From Tragulus kanchil (taxonomy: Eukaryota > Chordata > Mammalia > Artiodactyla > Tragulidae), in contig JAIOJX010000032.1 in the NCBI GenBank assembly GCA_022376925.1, forward strand, positions 97,394,794-97,458,793: a stretch of DNA of 64,000 nt, read 5' to 3'. Made by a program: the position numbers and the translations under genes. The notes under the pieces are model-generated. The model saw nothing but the letters and a program-made list of their open reading frames with translations. It was not told where the DNA came from and did not search any database. Every line of letters starts with the position of its first letter. The stretch's first letter is position 1. Positions 45,025 through 56,335 of this stretch are shown here, one piece after another.

Positions 45025-45361
45025 ATTTTTTTTTTGTTTTTATGGCTGTGCTGAGTATTCATTGCTGTGTGGGCTTTTCTCTAGCTCCAGGGAGCCGGGA
45101 CTTCTCTCCAGCGGCAGTGTTCAGGCATCTCACTGCAGTGGTTCATTCTATTGCAAAGCATAGGCTTTAAGGGTACAAGGACTTCCACAGTTGTGGGGTG
45201 TGGGCTCAGTAGTTGCAGTTCCTGGATTCTAGAGCACAGGCTCAGTAATCGTGGTACACGGGCTTAGTTGTCTTACAGTATGTGGGATCTTCCACAATCA
45301 GGGATCAAGCTCGTATGTCCTGCATTGGCAGGTGGATTCTTTACCGCCACCAAGAAAGTCT
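45025..45361 (-). mobile_element. CHR-type tRNA-Glu SINE inside L1 ORF2
   Basis: Antisense: T run, 'ttatggctgtgctgagtatt', 'acttctctccagcggcagtg', 'gattctagagcacaggctca', 'gcattggcaggtggattctt', head end 'ccaccaagaaagtc'. It splits the L1 endonuclease region between about 45024 and 45362. The portion from 45101 recurs at 46195-46455. Confidence 0.9.
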
Positions 45362-47279
45362 GGAAATGATACTTTGAAAAACATTGAAATAATGTGGTGT
45401 ATACGTTTTGACCACAGTAAGAATACATTAGAAATCATATTATCAGACATACGTGTGAAAAATTCTCAAGTATCTGGAAATTAAATAACACAGTTCTCTA
45501 TAACTCATGGGTCAGAAAATAATCACAATGTATACTAGAATATATTGTACTAAATGAAAATGACAACACACATCAAAATTTGTGGAACGCAGTTAAGGCA
45601 GTGATCAGGGACAAATTTATGGTGTTATATGCTTATATGAGAAAATTAGAGATGTCTAAACTCAGCTAGAAAAAGAAAATGACTTCACATATAAATATAT
45701 AAAAGTAAAGAAATAATAAAAATATAGTAGCAGAAAGCTACTCCATAAAATCAAATAATCATCTGAGAGAAATCAATGAATCTAAAAACTGTTCTTTTTA
45801 AAACATAAATAAGTGGATAAATCTCTAGTAGACTCATCAAATAGAAGAGGAAGAAAGCATAAGTGAACAATAATAGGAATCAGTGAGGGAACATGGTTAC
45901 AAATCCAACAGAAATTTTTAAAATGATAAGGTAATATTATAAACAATCTTATACCAAAAATTTAACAACTTAAATAAAATGCACAAATTTCTTGAAATAT
46001 TTAAATTACCAACACTGATACCAGAAAAATACAGAAAACCTATATTGCCATAAATCAACTATAGAATTTGAAATTTTTATTAAGGCTTTTAATCAATAAA
46101 TATAAAGATTTCCAAGGTAGATTATATCAAACATTTAAGAGAGAAATAATACAAATCCTGCCTTATTTGTTTCAGAAAAGAATGGTTTTTACCCCTTCTC
46201 TCCAGCGGCAGTGTTCAGGCATCTCACTGCAGTGGTTCATTCTATTGCAAAGCATAGGCTTTAAGGGTACAAGGACTTCCACAGTTGTGGGGTGTGGGCT
46301 CAGTAGTTGCAGTTCCTGGATTCTAGAGCACAGGCTCAGTAATCGTGGTACACGGGCTTAGTTGTCTTACAGTATGTGGGATCTTCCACAATCAGGGATC
46401 AAGCTCGTATGTCCTGCATTGGCAGGTGGATTCTTTACCGCCACCAAGAAAGTCTGGAAATGATACTTTGAAAAACATTGAAATAATGTGGTGTATACAT
46501 TGTGACCACAGTAAGAATACATTAGAAATCATATTATCAGACATACGTGTGAAAAATTCTCAAGTATCTGGAAATTAAATAACACAGTTCTCTATAACTC
46601 ATGGGTCAGAAAATAATCACAATGTATACTAGAATATATTGTACTAAATGAAAATGACAACACACATCAAAATTTGTGGAACGCAGTTAAGGCAGTGATC
46701 AGGGACAAATTTATGGTGTTATATGCTTATATGAGAAAATTAGAGATGTCTAAACTCAGCTAGAAAAAGAAAATGACTTCACATATAAATATATAAAAGT
46801 AAAGAAATAATAAAAATATAGTAGCAGAAAGCTACTCCATAAAATCAAATAATCATCTGAGAGAAATCAATGAATCTAAAAACTGTTCTTTTTAAAACAT
46901 AAATAAGTGGATAAATCTCTAGTAGACTCATCAAATAGAAGAGGAAGAAAGCATAAGTGAACAATAATAGGAATCAGTGAGGGAACATGGTTACAAATCC
47001 AACAGAAATTTTTAAAATGATAAGGTAATATTATAAACAATCTTATACCAAAAATTTAACAACTTAAATAAAATGCACAAATTTCTTGAAATATTTAAAT
47101 TACCAACACTGATACCAGAAAAATACAGAAAACCTATATTGCCATAAATCAACTATAGAATTTGAAATTTTTATTAAGGCTTTTAATCAATAAATATAAA
47201 GATTTCCAAGGTAGATTATATCAAACATTTAAGAGAGAAATAATACAAATCCTGCCTTATTTGTTTCAGAAAAGAATGG
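45101..47279. repeat. Tandem duplication 16, period 1094 bp
   Basis: Arms 45101-46185 and 46195-47279 with 9 junction bases (46186-46194). The only internal difference noticed is 'tatacgttttgacc' against 'tatacattgtgacc' (about 45405/46499). Confidence 0.97.
46195..46455 (-). mobile_element. CHR-type SINE, partial duplicate
   Basis: Copy of 45101-45361 at the left edge of the second arm of duplication 16; the tail side is missing because the arm starts inside the SINE. Confidence 0.92.
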
Positions 47280-48342
47280 AGGCTAGCCTTATCTTACAAT
47301 CAAAACCAATACTGTATAAGAATAAAACCCATAAGGTAAGTATCCTTCCTGAGATCAGTGTAAAAATCCTTTTAAAAAATAGTGAATAAAATCCAGGAAT
47401 ATATTTTAAAGGGTAATATACCACATCCAGTTGGGGCTGATTCCAGGAAATCAGGGTTGGTTTAACATTTAAGAATCAGTAATATGATTTACCAGTTAAT
47501 ATAATTTCCTGTTAATAATAGAAAAAAGAAAAATTTAATGGATGCAGAAAAAACATTTGAAATATTATATCCATTCATTATTTAAAAAAGAAAGAAAGAA
47601 AACACTTCTCAACCTAAGAATAGAAGGGAACTTCCTCAAAAACTTGAGAAAGAGCACCTGTGACAATCTTACAGCTAATGTACCTAAAGGTGAAACAGAA
47701 TATTTTCATTCTAGGATCAAGAACAAGACCATTGATTTATAAACTTAAGCCACAAAACCAAAAAAGTTACTTACAGTGGATCATAGGTCTAAATGTAAAA
47801 GCTAAAACTACCAAATTTGGGGAGAAATGTTGAACAAATATTTTGAATATGTCTGTTAACAAATATTTCTTTGATAGGACACAAACAGTATAAAAACAAT
47901 TAGATAAACTAGATTTCAGGAAAAACTGAAGCTGCTATTCGAAAGGCACCATCAAAAGAATTAAAAGGTACTCCCACAGACTGGGAAAATATTTGTCATA
48001 GATAATTCTGACAAAAGAAAAGTATCTGGCTTATATAAACAATTCTTAAAACTTAAGAGAACAACAAAGAAAACCTTTTGAAGTGAGCAAAAACCTAGAC
48101 CACATACTTTCCAGAAGGAAATATAAGAGTGACCAATAATATGAGAAGATACTCAATAGTATTCATCCTTAGACACAGTCTTTAAAAATGGCCAAAACCT
48201 AGACTGCAGTATCTAGTATTGACAGCATGTGAATTAACTAAAATGTTTGTGTCACTAGTGGTAACAAAACGAGCACAGCCACTCCGAAAAAAAAAAAAGA
48301 AAGCCCTTTATTATAAACATACACCTCAATGACTACTCTGTG

Positions 48343-48566
48343 TACATGCTAAGTTGTTTCAGTCATGTCCAACTCTGTGCAACTCTATGGACTGTGGACC
48401 ACCAGGCTCCTCTTGACCACGAAATTCTCCAGACAAGAATACTGAACTAGGTTGTCAATGCCCTTCTCCAAGAGATCTTCCCAACCCAGGGACTGAACTC
48501 ATATCTCTTATGTCTCCTGCATTGGAAGATAAGTTCTTGACCACTGCCATCAACTGGGAAACCCCT
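48343..48566 (-). mobile_element. Bov-tA SINE inside the L1 3' region
   Basis: Antisense Bov-tA, rather divergent: 'tgctaagttgtttcagtcat', 'ctatggactgtggaccacca', head 'ccatcaactgggaaaccc'. Flanking 'atgactactctg' and 'atgacaaccctatg' are plausible target-site duplications. Single copy. Confidence 0.92.
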
Positions 48567-49080
48567 ATGACAACCCTATGCCATAACAATTGCACTTCAA
48601 GTTGTTCACATAAGAGAAATCGAAACATGTGTCCACACAAACACTTGTGAACAAATGATTGTAAGAGCTTTATTGATACTGTCTCCAAACTGGAAGTAAC
48701 CCAATGACCACTGACAGATGAATGGTCAGCATATGTCAGTAATACAATGAGATACTTCTCATCAAATCAAGCCACCAACCCAGTCTACTAAAAAATGCAA
48801 CCACATGGAGGAACCTAAAATAACCATTCTATACAAATATACTGCACTATATAATTTCATTCACTTGAAATTCTAGAAGAGACAAGGCTGATACACAGTG
48901 ACAAAAACTTGTTTGACCATTTTTTACTGCCAGAGGTTTGTGGGGGTTGATTAATAGAATGAACAAAATAAAAAGTTTTAGGTGATGGTGGTAGATATCT
49001 TGGTTGTATACATTTGTCAAAGCTGATTAAACTTTACAAGTACAGTGGGAGAATTTTATTGTATGTAAATGACATCCCAT

Positions 49081-49300
49081 GGGCTTCTCTGGTGACTCAG
49101 TGGTAAAGAATCCACCTACAATGCAAGACATGCAGGAGACCTGGGTTCAGTCCCTGGGACAGGAAGATTCCCAGAGAAGGAAATAGCAACCCACTCTGGC
49201 ATTCTTATCTGGGAAATCCCATGGATAGATGAGCCTGGTGGGCTTCAGTCCTTCGGGTCACCGAAGAGTAGAACATGACTTAGTGACTATAAACAACAAA
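49081..49300 (+). mobile_element. Bov-tA SINE at the L1 3' end
   Basis: Sense element: head 'gggcttctctggtgactcag', B-box-like 'ggttcagtccc', 'gcaacccactctggcattct', tail 'tgacttagtgactataaaca'. It abuts the L1 3' terminus. Confidence 0.94.
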
Positions 49301-51009
49301 TGAGGATCCCTCAAGTGTCTGCCGTTGTGAAGCCCTCTCTCTTTGTTCTGTGAAATTCCCTTCACCTCCATTCTCATCCACTTTTCACTCACATCCCTGA
49401 CCCTCATGGCTGTTCCAGTTCTCTCTACTTATTTCACTGGGATATCCCAGCATGGTCCTCTCTCCTCATCTCCCAATGCACTACAAACACAGAGACATTT
49501 TGTATAGAGTATTTTACTAAAGATTTGGTGATGCAGTAAGGAAATCACATCACAAGAGAGGAGACAAGTAAAGCTAAATGTCAGACAGCATTCATCATCC
49601 GCCCCTTGAAGGCAGTGACTCACTCCTGGCTGCAGCCGCCTTGCATGGTACCTTCCATGTTCATTTCTCTCCCAAGTTTAAGCACTAAGATTCCGAAAAG
49701 GACTGACAGTGGACAACACCTCCAAGTCCTACTTTGTTGTAAAATTTTTAAAAATGCATATCTCATCTTTTTTTAATCTCTCTTATCAAGATGAGTATGG
49801 GCAACTACTTTTACTGAGTCCAAAAAGTCAATTAATTTCTCAAGCAAATGAAGATTTATTTCCTAGATTTGTGTTTTTCCCCTGGCATGATTATTAAAGA
49901 TTCACATAACAGTGTCCACGTAGATCCACTGAATATGAATTTCTTGGCCCCCAAGCCTGGGAATCTGCATTTTAAGCAGCATATCACCTTGCCAAATCTC
50001 TTTGCTTTGATTTTTTAAAACAGTTGAAAATGGAAAAAAATGCTCCCTATTTCGTGATGAATTCATCTTCTCAGTATGTCCCTCAATAAATATGCTTTCA
50101 GTCAGGGGTCTGTCAGCCTTGATTTCAGTAGTTGATACTTGAATTGTACATACAGGACTGGTTACTCTCCCATTTTCCATCTTCACAGCCCACTTCTGGA
50201 CCAACAATCCAAGAGAGGTGGGGGTGGAACCACAAAAATATTTTCATGTCATTGGCCTTCCTCTGGGTTTACTGATGATATTTAAGGCTGGTGGTGTGAG
50301 AAATATCTTAAAATTTTATAATATAACCTTTGTCTCTAGCTCCTTTAAAAACAAAAAGTCACTCCAAACCATTATCACCGCTCATAACCACAGGCTTCCC
50401 ATGCCACCAGCAAGTTTTGCAGCAAGCTCTGAAAACTTGAATTACCCAATGGGATCTTTAGATCAGTGAGATCTAATTGAAGTTGTGAGACACAGTTCTG
50501 GAAAAGCCATCTGAGCATGTGTTCAGTCTAGAGCCAAGAAGGGCTTTTGGGGAAACCTGGAAACAGCAAATGACAGAACTTACCCTGAGTTCCCAGATGT
50601 TCTCTACCAGTTCTAGAACTACACCAAGCACTAAACTTCATTGGGGTACCTCTTACCAGCAAGCAGATGAAGATTAAGCCTCAACACCGAACACGTGGCT
50701 TGGTATGAATAAAGTTTTCAAAGCCCTGTGTTTGCCATTTCAGTAACTGATTATAGCATGACTCTCTCCCCTGCCCTCTACTGCTCCCCTGACCCCTGGC
50801 TGCCAGATCCTGCGAAGCTGCTTTGATCCTTTCAAGGCCTGTGGATATAGAGATTGTGGCATATGGGTGTTAAACTCTATCTTTCATCACAGGTTTTTCA
50901 GGGGCACATTGTTCTTCTGCTCATAAAAATTATAGTGTTCTTTGTGGCTCAGAAGTCACTGCACTTAGTAAGCTTTCTTCTCATCTTTTAAAAATAAATG
51001 CTGTGTTTG
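49301..51009. other. Longest single-copy stretch; no gene seen
   Basis: 1.7 kb without duplication. A possible MER5A trace lies at about 49945-49985 ('ccaagcctgggaatctgcat'). Open frames (101 codons antisense at 49902-50207, 83 sense at 50218-50469) show no domain, and no convincing splice-bounded exon is visible. Confidence 0.5.
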
Positions 51010-51010
51010 T

Positions 51011-51225
51011 GGGGCATCCCTGGTGGCTCATTGGTAAAGAATCCACTTGCCAACACAGGAGTTGTGGGTTCAATTCCTAGGTCAGGAAGATCCCCTGAAG
51101 AAGGAAATGGCAACCCACTCCAGTATTCTTGCCTGGAAAAACACCATGGACAGAGGAGCTTGGCGGGCTACAGTCCATGGGATCACAAAAAGGTCAGACA
51201 CGACTTAGTGACTAAAAGTAACAGC
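51011..51225 (+). mobile_element. Bov-tA SINE
   Basis: Sense, complete: 'ggggcatccctggtggctca', 'gggttcaattcctaggtcag', 'caacccactccagtattctt', tail 'cagacacgacttagtgacta'. Single copy. Confidence 0.95.
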
Positions 51226-51544
51226 TAGACTTGTACTTTCCTATAGTAATTGTTGAATTTATTTGATGTGCTGGTTTTTACTAACCATGAGGATGTTTCC
51301 TTATGAACTCCTGAGGATCATCAGAACAGAAACTGTTTATTTGTGCTTCTATGTTAATGCCACCTCCCATGTCTATTATGGCCTTCAATCTGAATAGAAT
51401 CCTATGGAAAATATTCTATGTTCACCCTTATTTTGCAGAAAGGACAGTGAAGTGAAGTTCTCAACTACAGTGTAAGGGCCAGAAGGTTATCTTCAAAGCA
51501 GTCATGCCTGACTACATCATACTCATTGAAAAAAGATTTTCTCT

Positions 51545-51645
51545 GTGTCTGCTACAAGCCAGGCACTGTGGTAGGTACTGAGAGTACAGTACAAACAAAG
51601 GGGACGAGATCTCTACCCCCATGGGGCTTAGAGTATATTTCACCT
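51545..51645 (-). mobile_element. L2 LINE 3' end, antisense
   Basis: 'gctacaagccaggcactgtg', 'gtaggtactgagagtacagt' and 'cccatggggcttagagtata' are the antisense L2 3' end. The right part recurs at about 52680-52725. Confidence 0.7.
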
Positions 51646-51834
51646 CTGTCCTGGGAGTGTGTGATCATTTATCCAACCAATCTCTGTGGTGGAATGTTTC
51701 AACTCTTTCTGCTTTCATTTCCTTCATGAGGGACAGCATTCTGATTGATAAATCTATTTCCAAGCCTTTGCTTTTTTCATGAGGAAAATTTCCCAGAGTG
51801 AGGAGGATGATGTAGCTGAAAGGTATGAATATTC

Positions 51835-52015
51835 ATTCAAGTTCTTAACACGTTACCAAATACCCTTCAGAAAGGGTGTAATGATTTCCACTTCCATCAA
51901 CTTCAGCAGTTTCTGAGAATGTCCCTTTCACCCCACCCTCACCAACACTGAATATTCTCTCTCCCTTTTGAATCCTATGTATCTGATAGGCCTCACACTC
52001 ATAACTCTGTAACCA
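51835..52015 (-). mobile_element. Ancient L1 3'-UTR-type fragment
   Basis: 'taccaaatacccttcagaaa', 'ttccacttccatcaacttca' and 'caccctcaccaacactgaat' correspond to old L1 3' UTR wording as usually seen in this orientation; the strand is a guess. Duplicate at 52915-53095. Confidence 0.6.
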
Positions 52016-52394
52016 TAAACTGTACTTGATTTTATTTAGAGAAAAATAGATGTCACTGACTCAAAATAGTTGAAGAATGACAATTTATTGTTAAAACACC
52101 TTGCCTTCCCTCAAAATCAAATAGAAAAGCCCCATGCTTCCTTCTTGGGGCATATGGATATGATTATTAAGCTATCAATTATGTCTGAGAAGCACACAAA
52201 GTGCTTACTGATGTGTAAATCTCTCTGGGGAACAGCTCATCTGTGTTTCCGCACCTTATAACTAGGGAGCCTGGGGTCAATTGGCATGTGTGTGAGTCCT
52301 TACTTATCCTTGAAGACCTCTGAAACTCTGTTGGAGGACATTTAATTAGGCTCTTTTTAAAGACTTCTTTGCACCGCCTTCTCTTTATTATATG

Positions 52395-52609
52395 GGCATG
52401 CGTACTAAGTTGCTTCAGTCGTGGCTGACTCTTGGTGACCCCATGGACTGTAGCCCTCCAGGCTCCTCTGTCCATGGGATTGTCCAGGCAAGAATACTGG
52501 AGTGGGTAGCCACTTCCTTTTCCAGGGCATCTTCCCAACCCAGGGATCAAACCTGTTGTCTCCTTCAATGGCAGGAAGATTCTTTATGACTGAACCATCA
52601 GGGAAGCCC
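52395..52609 (-). mobile_element. Bov-tA SINE (copy 1 of 3)
   Basis: Complete antisense Bov-tA from 'gggcatgcgtactaagttgc' to 'accatcagggaagccc'. The locus occurs three times (also 53475-53689 and 54554-54768) because duplications 17 and 18 overlap; all share the same private variants such as 'cgtggctgactcttggtgac'. Confidence 0.95.
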
Positions 52610-53474
52610 CACTTCCCAATTACAATCTCAATAATATAGGCCGCCATCATCCTTGAGCACAATTTCTACAACTCAAAGGGGACGAGTTTTCTCTACCCCC
52701 ATGGGGCTTAGAGTATATTTCACCTCTGTCCTGGGAGTGTGTGATCATTTATCCAACCAATCTCTGTGGTGGAATGTTTCAACTCTTTCTGCTTTCATTT
52801 CCTTCATGAGGGACAGCATTCTGATTGATAAATCTATTTCCAAGCCTTTGCTTTTTTCATGAGGAAAATTTCCCAGAGTGAGGAGGATGATGTAGCTGAA
52901 AGGTATGAATATTCATTCAAGTTCTTAACACGTTACCAAATACCCTTCAGAAAGGGTGTAATGATTTCCACTTCCATCAACTTCAGCAGTTTCTGAGAAT
53001 GTCCCTTTCACCCCACCCTCACCAACACTGAATATTCTCTCTCCCTTTTGAATCCTATGTATCTGATAGGCCTCACACTCATAACTCTGTAACCATAAAC
53101 TGTACTTGATTTTATTTAGAGAAAAATAGATGTCACTGACTCAAAATAGTTGAAGAATGACAATTTATTGTTAAAACACCTTGCCTTCCCTCAAAATCAA
53201 ATAGAAAAGCCCCATGCTTCCTTCTTGGGGCATATGGATATGATTATTAAGCTATCAATTATGTCTGAGAAGCACACAAAGTGCTTACTGATGTGTAAAT
53301 CTCTCTGGGGAACAGCTCATCTGTGTTTCCGCACCTTATAACTAGGGAGCCTGGGGTCAATTGGCATGTGTGTGAGTCCTTACTTATCCTTGAAGACCTC
53401 TGAAACTCTGTTGGAGGACATTTAATTAGGCTCTTTTTAAAGACTTCTTTGCACCGCCTTCTCTTTATTATATG

Positions 53475-53689
53475 GGCATGCGTACTAAGTTGCTTCAGTC
53501 GTGGCTGACTCTTGGTGACCCCATGGACTGTAGCCCTCCAGGCTCCTCTGTCCATGGGATTGTCCAGGCAAGAATACTGGAGTGGGTAGCCACTTCCTTT
53601 TCCAGGGCATCTTCCCAACCCAGGGATCAAACCTGTTGTCTCCTTCAATGGCAGGAAGATTCTTTATGACTGAACCATCAGGGAAGCCC
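53475..53689 (-). mobile_element. Bov-tA SINE (copy 2 of 3)
   Basis: Duplicate of the 52395 insertion. Confidence 0.95.
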
Positions 53690-53786
53690 CACTTCCCAAT
53701 TACAATCTCAATAATATAGGCCGCCATCATCCTTGAGCAGAATTTCTACAACTTCATGTTCTTTGATGCTCCTCTACAGGGATGTA

Positions 53787-54033
53787 TTTTTAAAAAATAT
53801 TTATTTATCTATTTATGGCCCTGCTGGGTCTTCATTGCTGTGCATGGCTTTCTCTAGTTGCAGTGAGCAGGGACTACTTTTGTTGAGGTGTACAGGCTTC
53901 TCTTGTGGAACATGTGCTCTAAGGAATGCCGGCTTCAGTAGTTGTGGTGGTGGGACTTCCTGGACCAGGGTTCGAATTCATGTCCCCTACATTGGCAAGT
54001 AGATTCTTAACTACTGGACCACCAGGGAAGTCC
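53787..54033 (-). mobile_element. CHR-type tRNA-Glu SINE
   Basis: Antisense: 'tatttatggccctgctgggt', 'ttgcagtgagcagggactac', 'aagtagattcttaactactg', head 'gaccaccagggaagtcc'. Divergent, so an older subfamily. Duplicate at 54867-55115. Confidence 0.9.
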
Positions 54034-54094
54034 AACAGGGCCATATATTGAGCTATTTATTCTGTGTCACTTTATCTGATTCAACTTTTGTGGT

Positions 54095-54260
54095 ATCTTA
54101 CTGAGAGGGGGAACCTGAGGCTCAGAGAGTTTGTCGCTTGTCTGAAGTTCCAGAGCGTGACTTCAATGTGACCATGCCAGACTTCATACCAGAATGAGTG
54201 ACTGCCTGACCTGAGACTCTTCCATACAGCTCAGCCCTGGGATGGAAGAGAGGAACCGCA
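54095..54260 (-). mobile_element. MIR SINE, antisense
   Basis: 'gaacctgaggctcagagagt', 'cgcttgtctgaagttccaga' and 'gagtgactgcctgacctgag' fit antisense MIR. Three copies (also about 55177-55342 and, from the 'agagagtttg' point, 56391-56527). Confidence 0.65.
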
Positions 54261-54553
54261 AAGTATCTCTTGGCCTGCTGGGGCAGGCGAGGCACGAGAC
54301 CCACTCTCAGAGTTTGCAAGTGTTGCTTGCCAGCAGATTCCTGATAATAGGTCATTGCATCAAACAGAGGAGGTTTTTCCCTTGTAAGTAGGTATTATAA
54401 ATCTAGGATATTAAATAACCCTGACTTCATCCACAGCCAATCAGCCCCTTCTGGTTTGCATGCTACACATGCACAGCATGCCACTTGCATATGGGCAGGA
54501 CATTTAATTAGGCTCTTTTAAAGACTTCTTTGCACCGCCTTCTTTATTATATG

Positions 54554-54768
54554 GGCATGCGTACTAAGTTGCTTCAGTCGTGGCTGACTCTTGGTGACCC
54601 CATGGACTGTAGCCCTCCAGGCTCCTCTGTCCATGGGATTGTCCAGGCAAGAATACTGGAGTGGGTAGCCACTTCCTTTTCCAGGGCATCTTCCCAACCC
54701 AGGGATCAAACCTGTTGTCTCCTTCAATGGCAGGAAGATTCTTTATGACTGAACCATCAGGGAAGCCC
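54554..54768 (-). mobile_element. Bov-tA SINE (copy 3 of 3)
   Basis: Duplicate of the 52395 insertion. Just upstream the third copy lacks a few bases ('ctcttttaaag' for 'ctctttttaaag', 'cttctttatta' for 'cttctctttatta'). Confidence 0.95.
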
Positions 54769-54866
54769 CACTTCCCAATTACAATCTCAATAATATAGGC
54801 CGCCATCATCCTTGAGCAGAATTTCTACAACTTCATGTTCTTTGATGCTCCCTCTACAGGGATGTA

Positions 54867-55115
54867 TTTTTAAAAAAATATTTATTTATCTATTTATGGC
54901 CCTGCTGGGTCTTCATTGCTGTGCATGGCTTTCTCTAGTTGCAGTGAGCAGGGACTACTTTTTGTTGAGGTGTACAGGCTTCTCTTGTGGAACATGTGCT
55001 CTAAGGAATGCCGGCTTCAGTAGTTGTGGTGGTGGGACTTCCTGGACCAGGGTTCGAATTCATGTCCCCTACATTGGCAAGTAGATTCTTAACTACTGGA
55101 CCACCAGGGAAGTCC
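54867..55115 (-). mobile_element. CHR-type SINE, duplicate of the 53787 copy
   Basis: Same element in the second arm of duplication 18, differing only by homopolymer indels. Confidence 0.9.
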
Positions 55116-55562
55116 AACAGGGCCATATATTGAGCTATTTATTCTGTGTCACTTTATCTGATTCAACTTTTGTGGTATCTTACTGAGAGGGGGAACCTGA
55201 GGCTCAGAGAGTTTGTCGCTTGTCTGAAGTTCCAGAGCGTGACTTCAATGTGACCATGCCAGACTTCATACCAGAATGAGTGACTGCCTGACCTGAGACT
55301 CTTCCATACAGCTCAGCCCTGGGATGGAAGAGAGGAACCGCAAAGTATCTCTTGGCCTGCTGGGGCAGGCGAGGCACGAGACCCACTCTCAGAGTTTGCA
55401 AGTGTTGCTTGCCAGCAGATTCCTGATAATAGGTCATTGCATCAAACAGAGGAGGTTTTTCCCTTGTAAGTAGGTATTATAAATCTAGGATATTAAATAA
55501 CCCTGACTTCATCCACAGCCAATCAGCCCCTTCTGGTTTGCATGCTACACATGCACAGCATG

Positions 55563-56125
55563 ACTCAAAGGACCCTCAGGCTATAGGTGGATTAAAATCA
55601 ATCAAACAATAATAATTTTCATAAGTAAGAGCTCCCTGGCTTCCCAATTGGCTGTTCGGTTATTTGTGAGTCATGAATTTCCTTTTGAGGATAATATTTG
55701 CCATAGTGCATGGCTGGTTATAGAGAATACGTAATATCCACTATCTGATGGGAAATGTGTTATTAAAACATTACCTAATGATAGATTTACCTGATAAATA
55801 ATTCCTGGGATTAAACAAAAAGGTTGGGGAGGAACTTGGGAGAGATCGCAGGGAACAGAAATGTGAACAGGAATACGCCATGGTGTGGTGGTAAATAAAA
55901 AAGGATTTTGTCTGGAGGTGGATGTTGAAATAATTCTGATTGAAATAATTAGAAAAGAGAGACAAAGACAGACACAAGAAGGAGAGTGAGAATGAACACT
56001 GGAAAATTTACTAGGTACCTTTTTTTGCATAGTTAGAATATACAGGTACATCCTCACTTTTATTCTCGTGAAAATCCTGGGGTTAACTCCCACTACCATC
56101 TGCATTTCTAAGATTCAAGCCTTTA
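55563..56125. other. Non-coding stretch
   Basis: No recognised gene or repeat. The 144-codon antisense frame at 55671-56105 (copied at 56856-57290) has no domain I recognise. Duplicated at 56748-57310. Confidence 0.5.
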
Positions 56126-56129
56126 CTGC

Positions 56130-56335
56130 AAAGTGCTAAGAGCACAGATCCCAAAGGGAGTGTCAGAGTTGCATCTTGGCTTCCTGTTTACCAGTTGAGA
56201 AACCTTTTTCTCTGCCTCAGTCTTCTCATCTGTGGAATAGAAATAATGGTAATTTTCCCCACCTGATAGGGTTCTTAAAACAGCTAAGTAAGTTACTACA
56301 TAAAGCCCTTGTAAACCCAAATTCAGCTGCCATTT
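56130..56335 (+). mobile_element. MIR SINE
   Basis: 'gctaagagcacagatcccaa', 'ctctgcctcagtcttctcat', 'ctgtggaatagaaataatgg' and 'ctgatagggttcttaaaaca' are sense MIR. Duplicate at 57315-57520. Confidence 0.8.

Larger units (their letters stand above)
41370..49079 (+). mobile_element. Ancient L1 (L1M/L1ME-type), several kb, sense strand, decayed and interrupted
   Basis: Recognisable in order. 43255-43735 parallels L1 ORF1 ('aaatcttaaaagtagccaaa', 'cagaagatctgaactataag', 'aatactgaagggtgtccttt'). 44580-45020 and 45362-45660 parallel the ORF2 endonuclease section ('acattccacccatcaacatc', 'caagtatctggaaattaaat', 'ggaacgcagttaaggcagtg'). 45800-47760 covers later ORF2. 48570-49079 is the 3' end ('gggagaattttattgtatgt'). 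41370-43240 is probably the 5' part but is less certain. Stop codons and indels are frequent, so no protein is encoded. Duplications 15 and 16 inflate the apparent length by about 2.2 kb. Confidence 0.8.
51601..53754. repeat. Tandem duplication 17, period 1078-1080 bp
   Basis: Arms 51601-52674 and about 52679-53754. Edge differences only ('acgagatctctacc' against 'acgagttttctctacc'; tgagcac against tgagcag at 52659/53739). Confidence 0.97.
53415..55562. repeat. Tandem duplication 18, period 1079-1082 bp
   Basis: Arms 53415-54480 and 54497-55562, 16 filler bases between (54481-54496). Single-base indels in the A/T runs near 53779/54858 and 53790/54871 and in the T run near 53877/54958. Confidence 0.97.
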
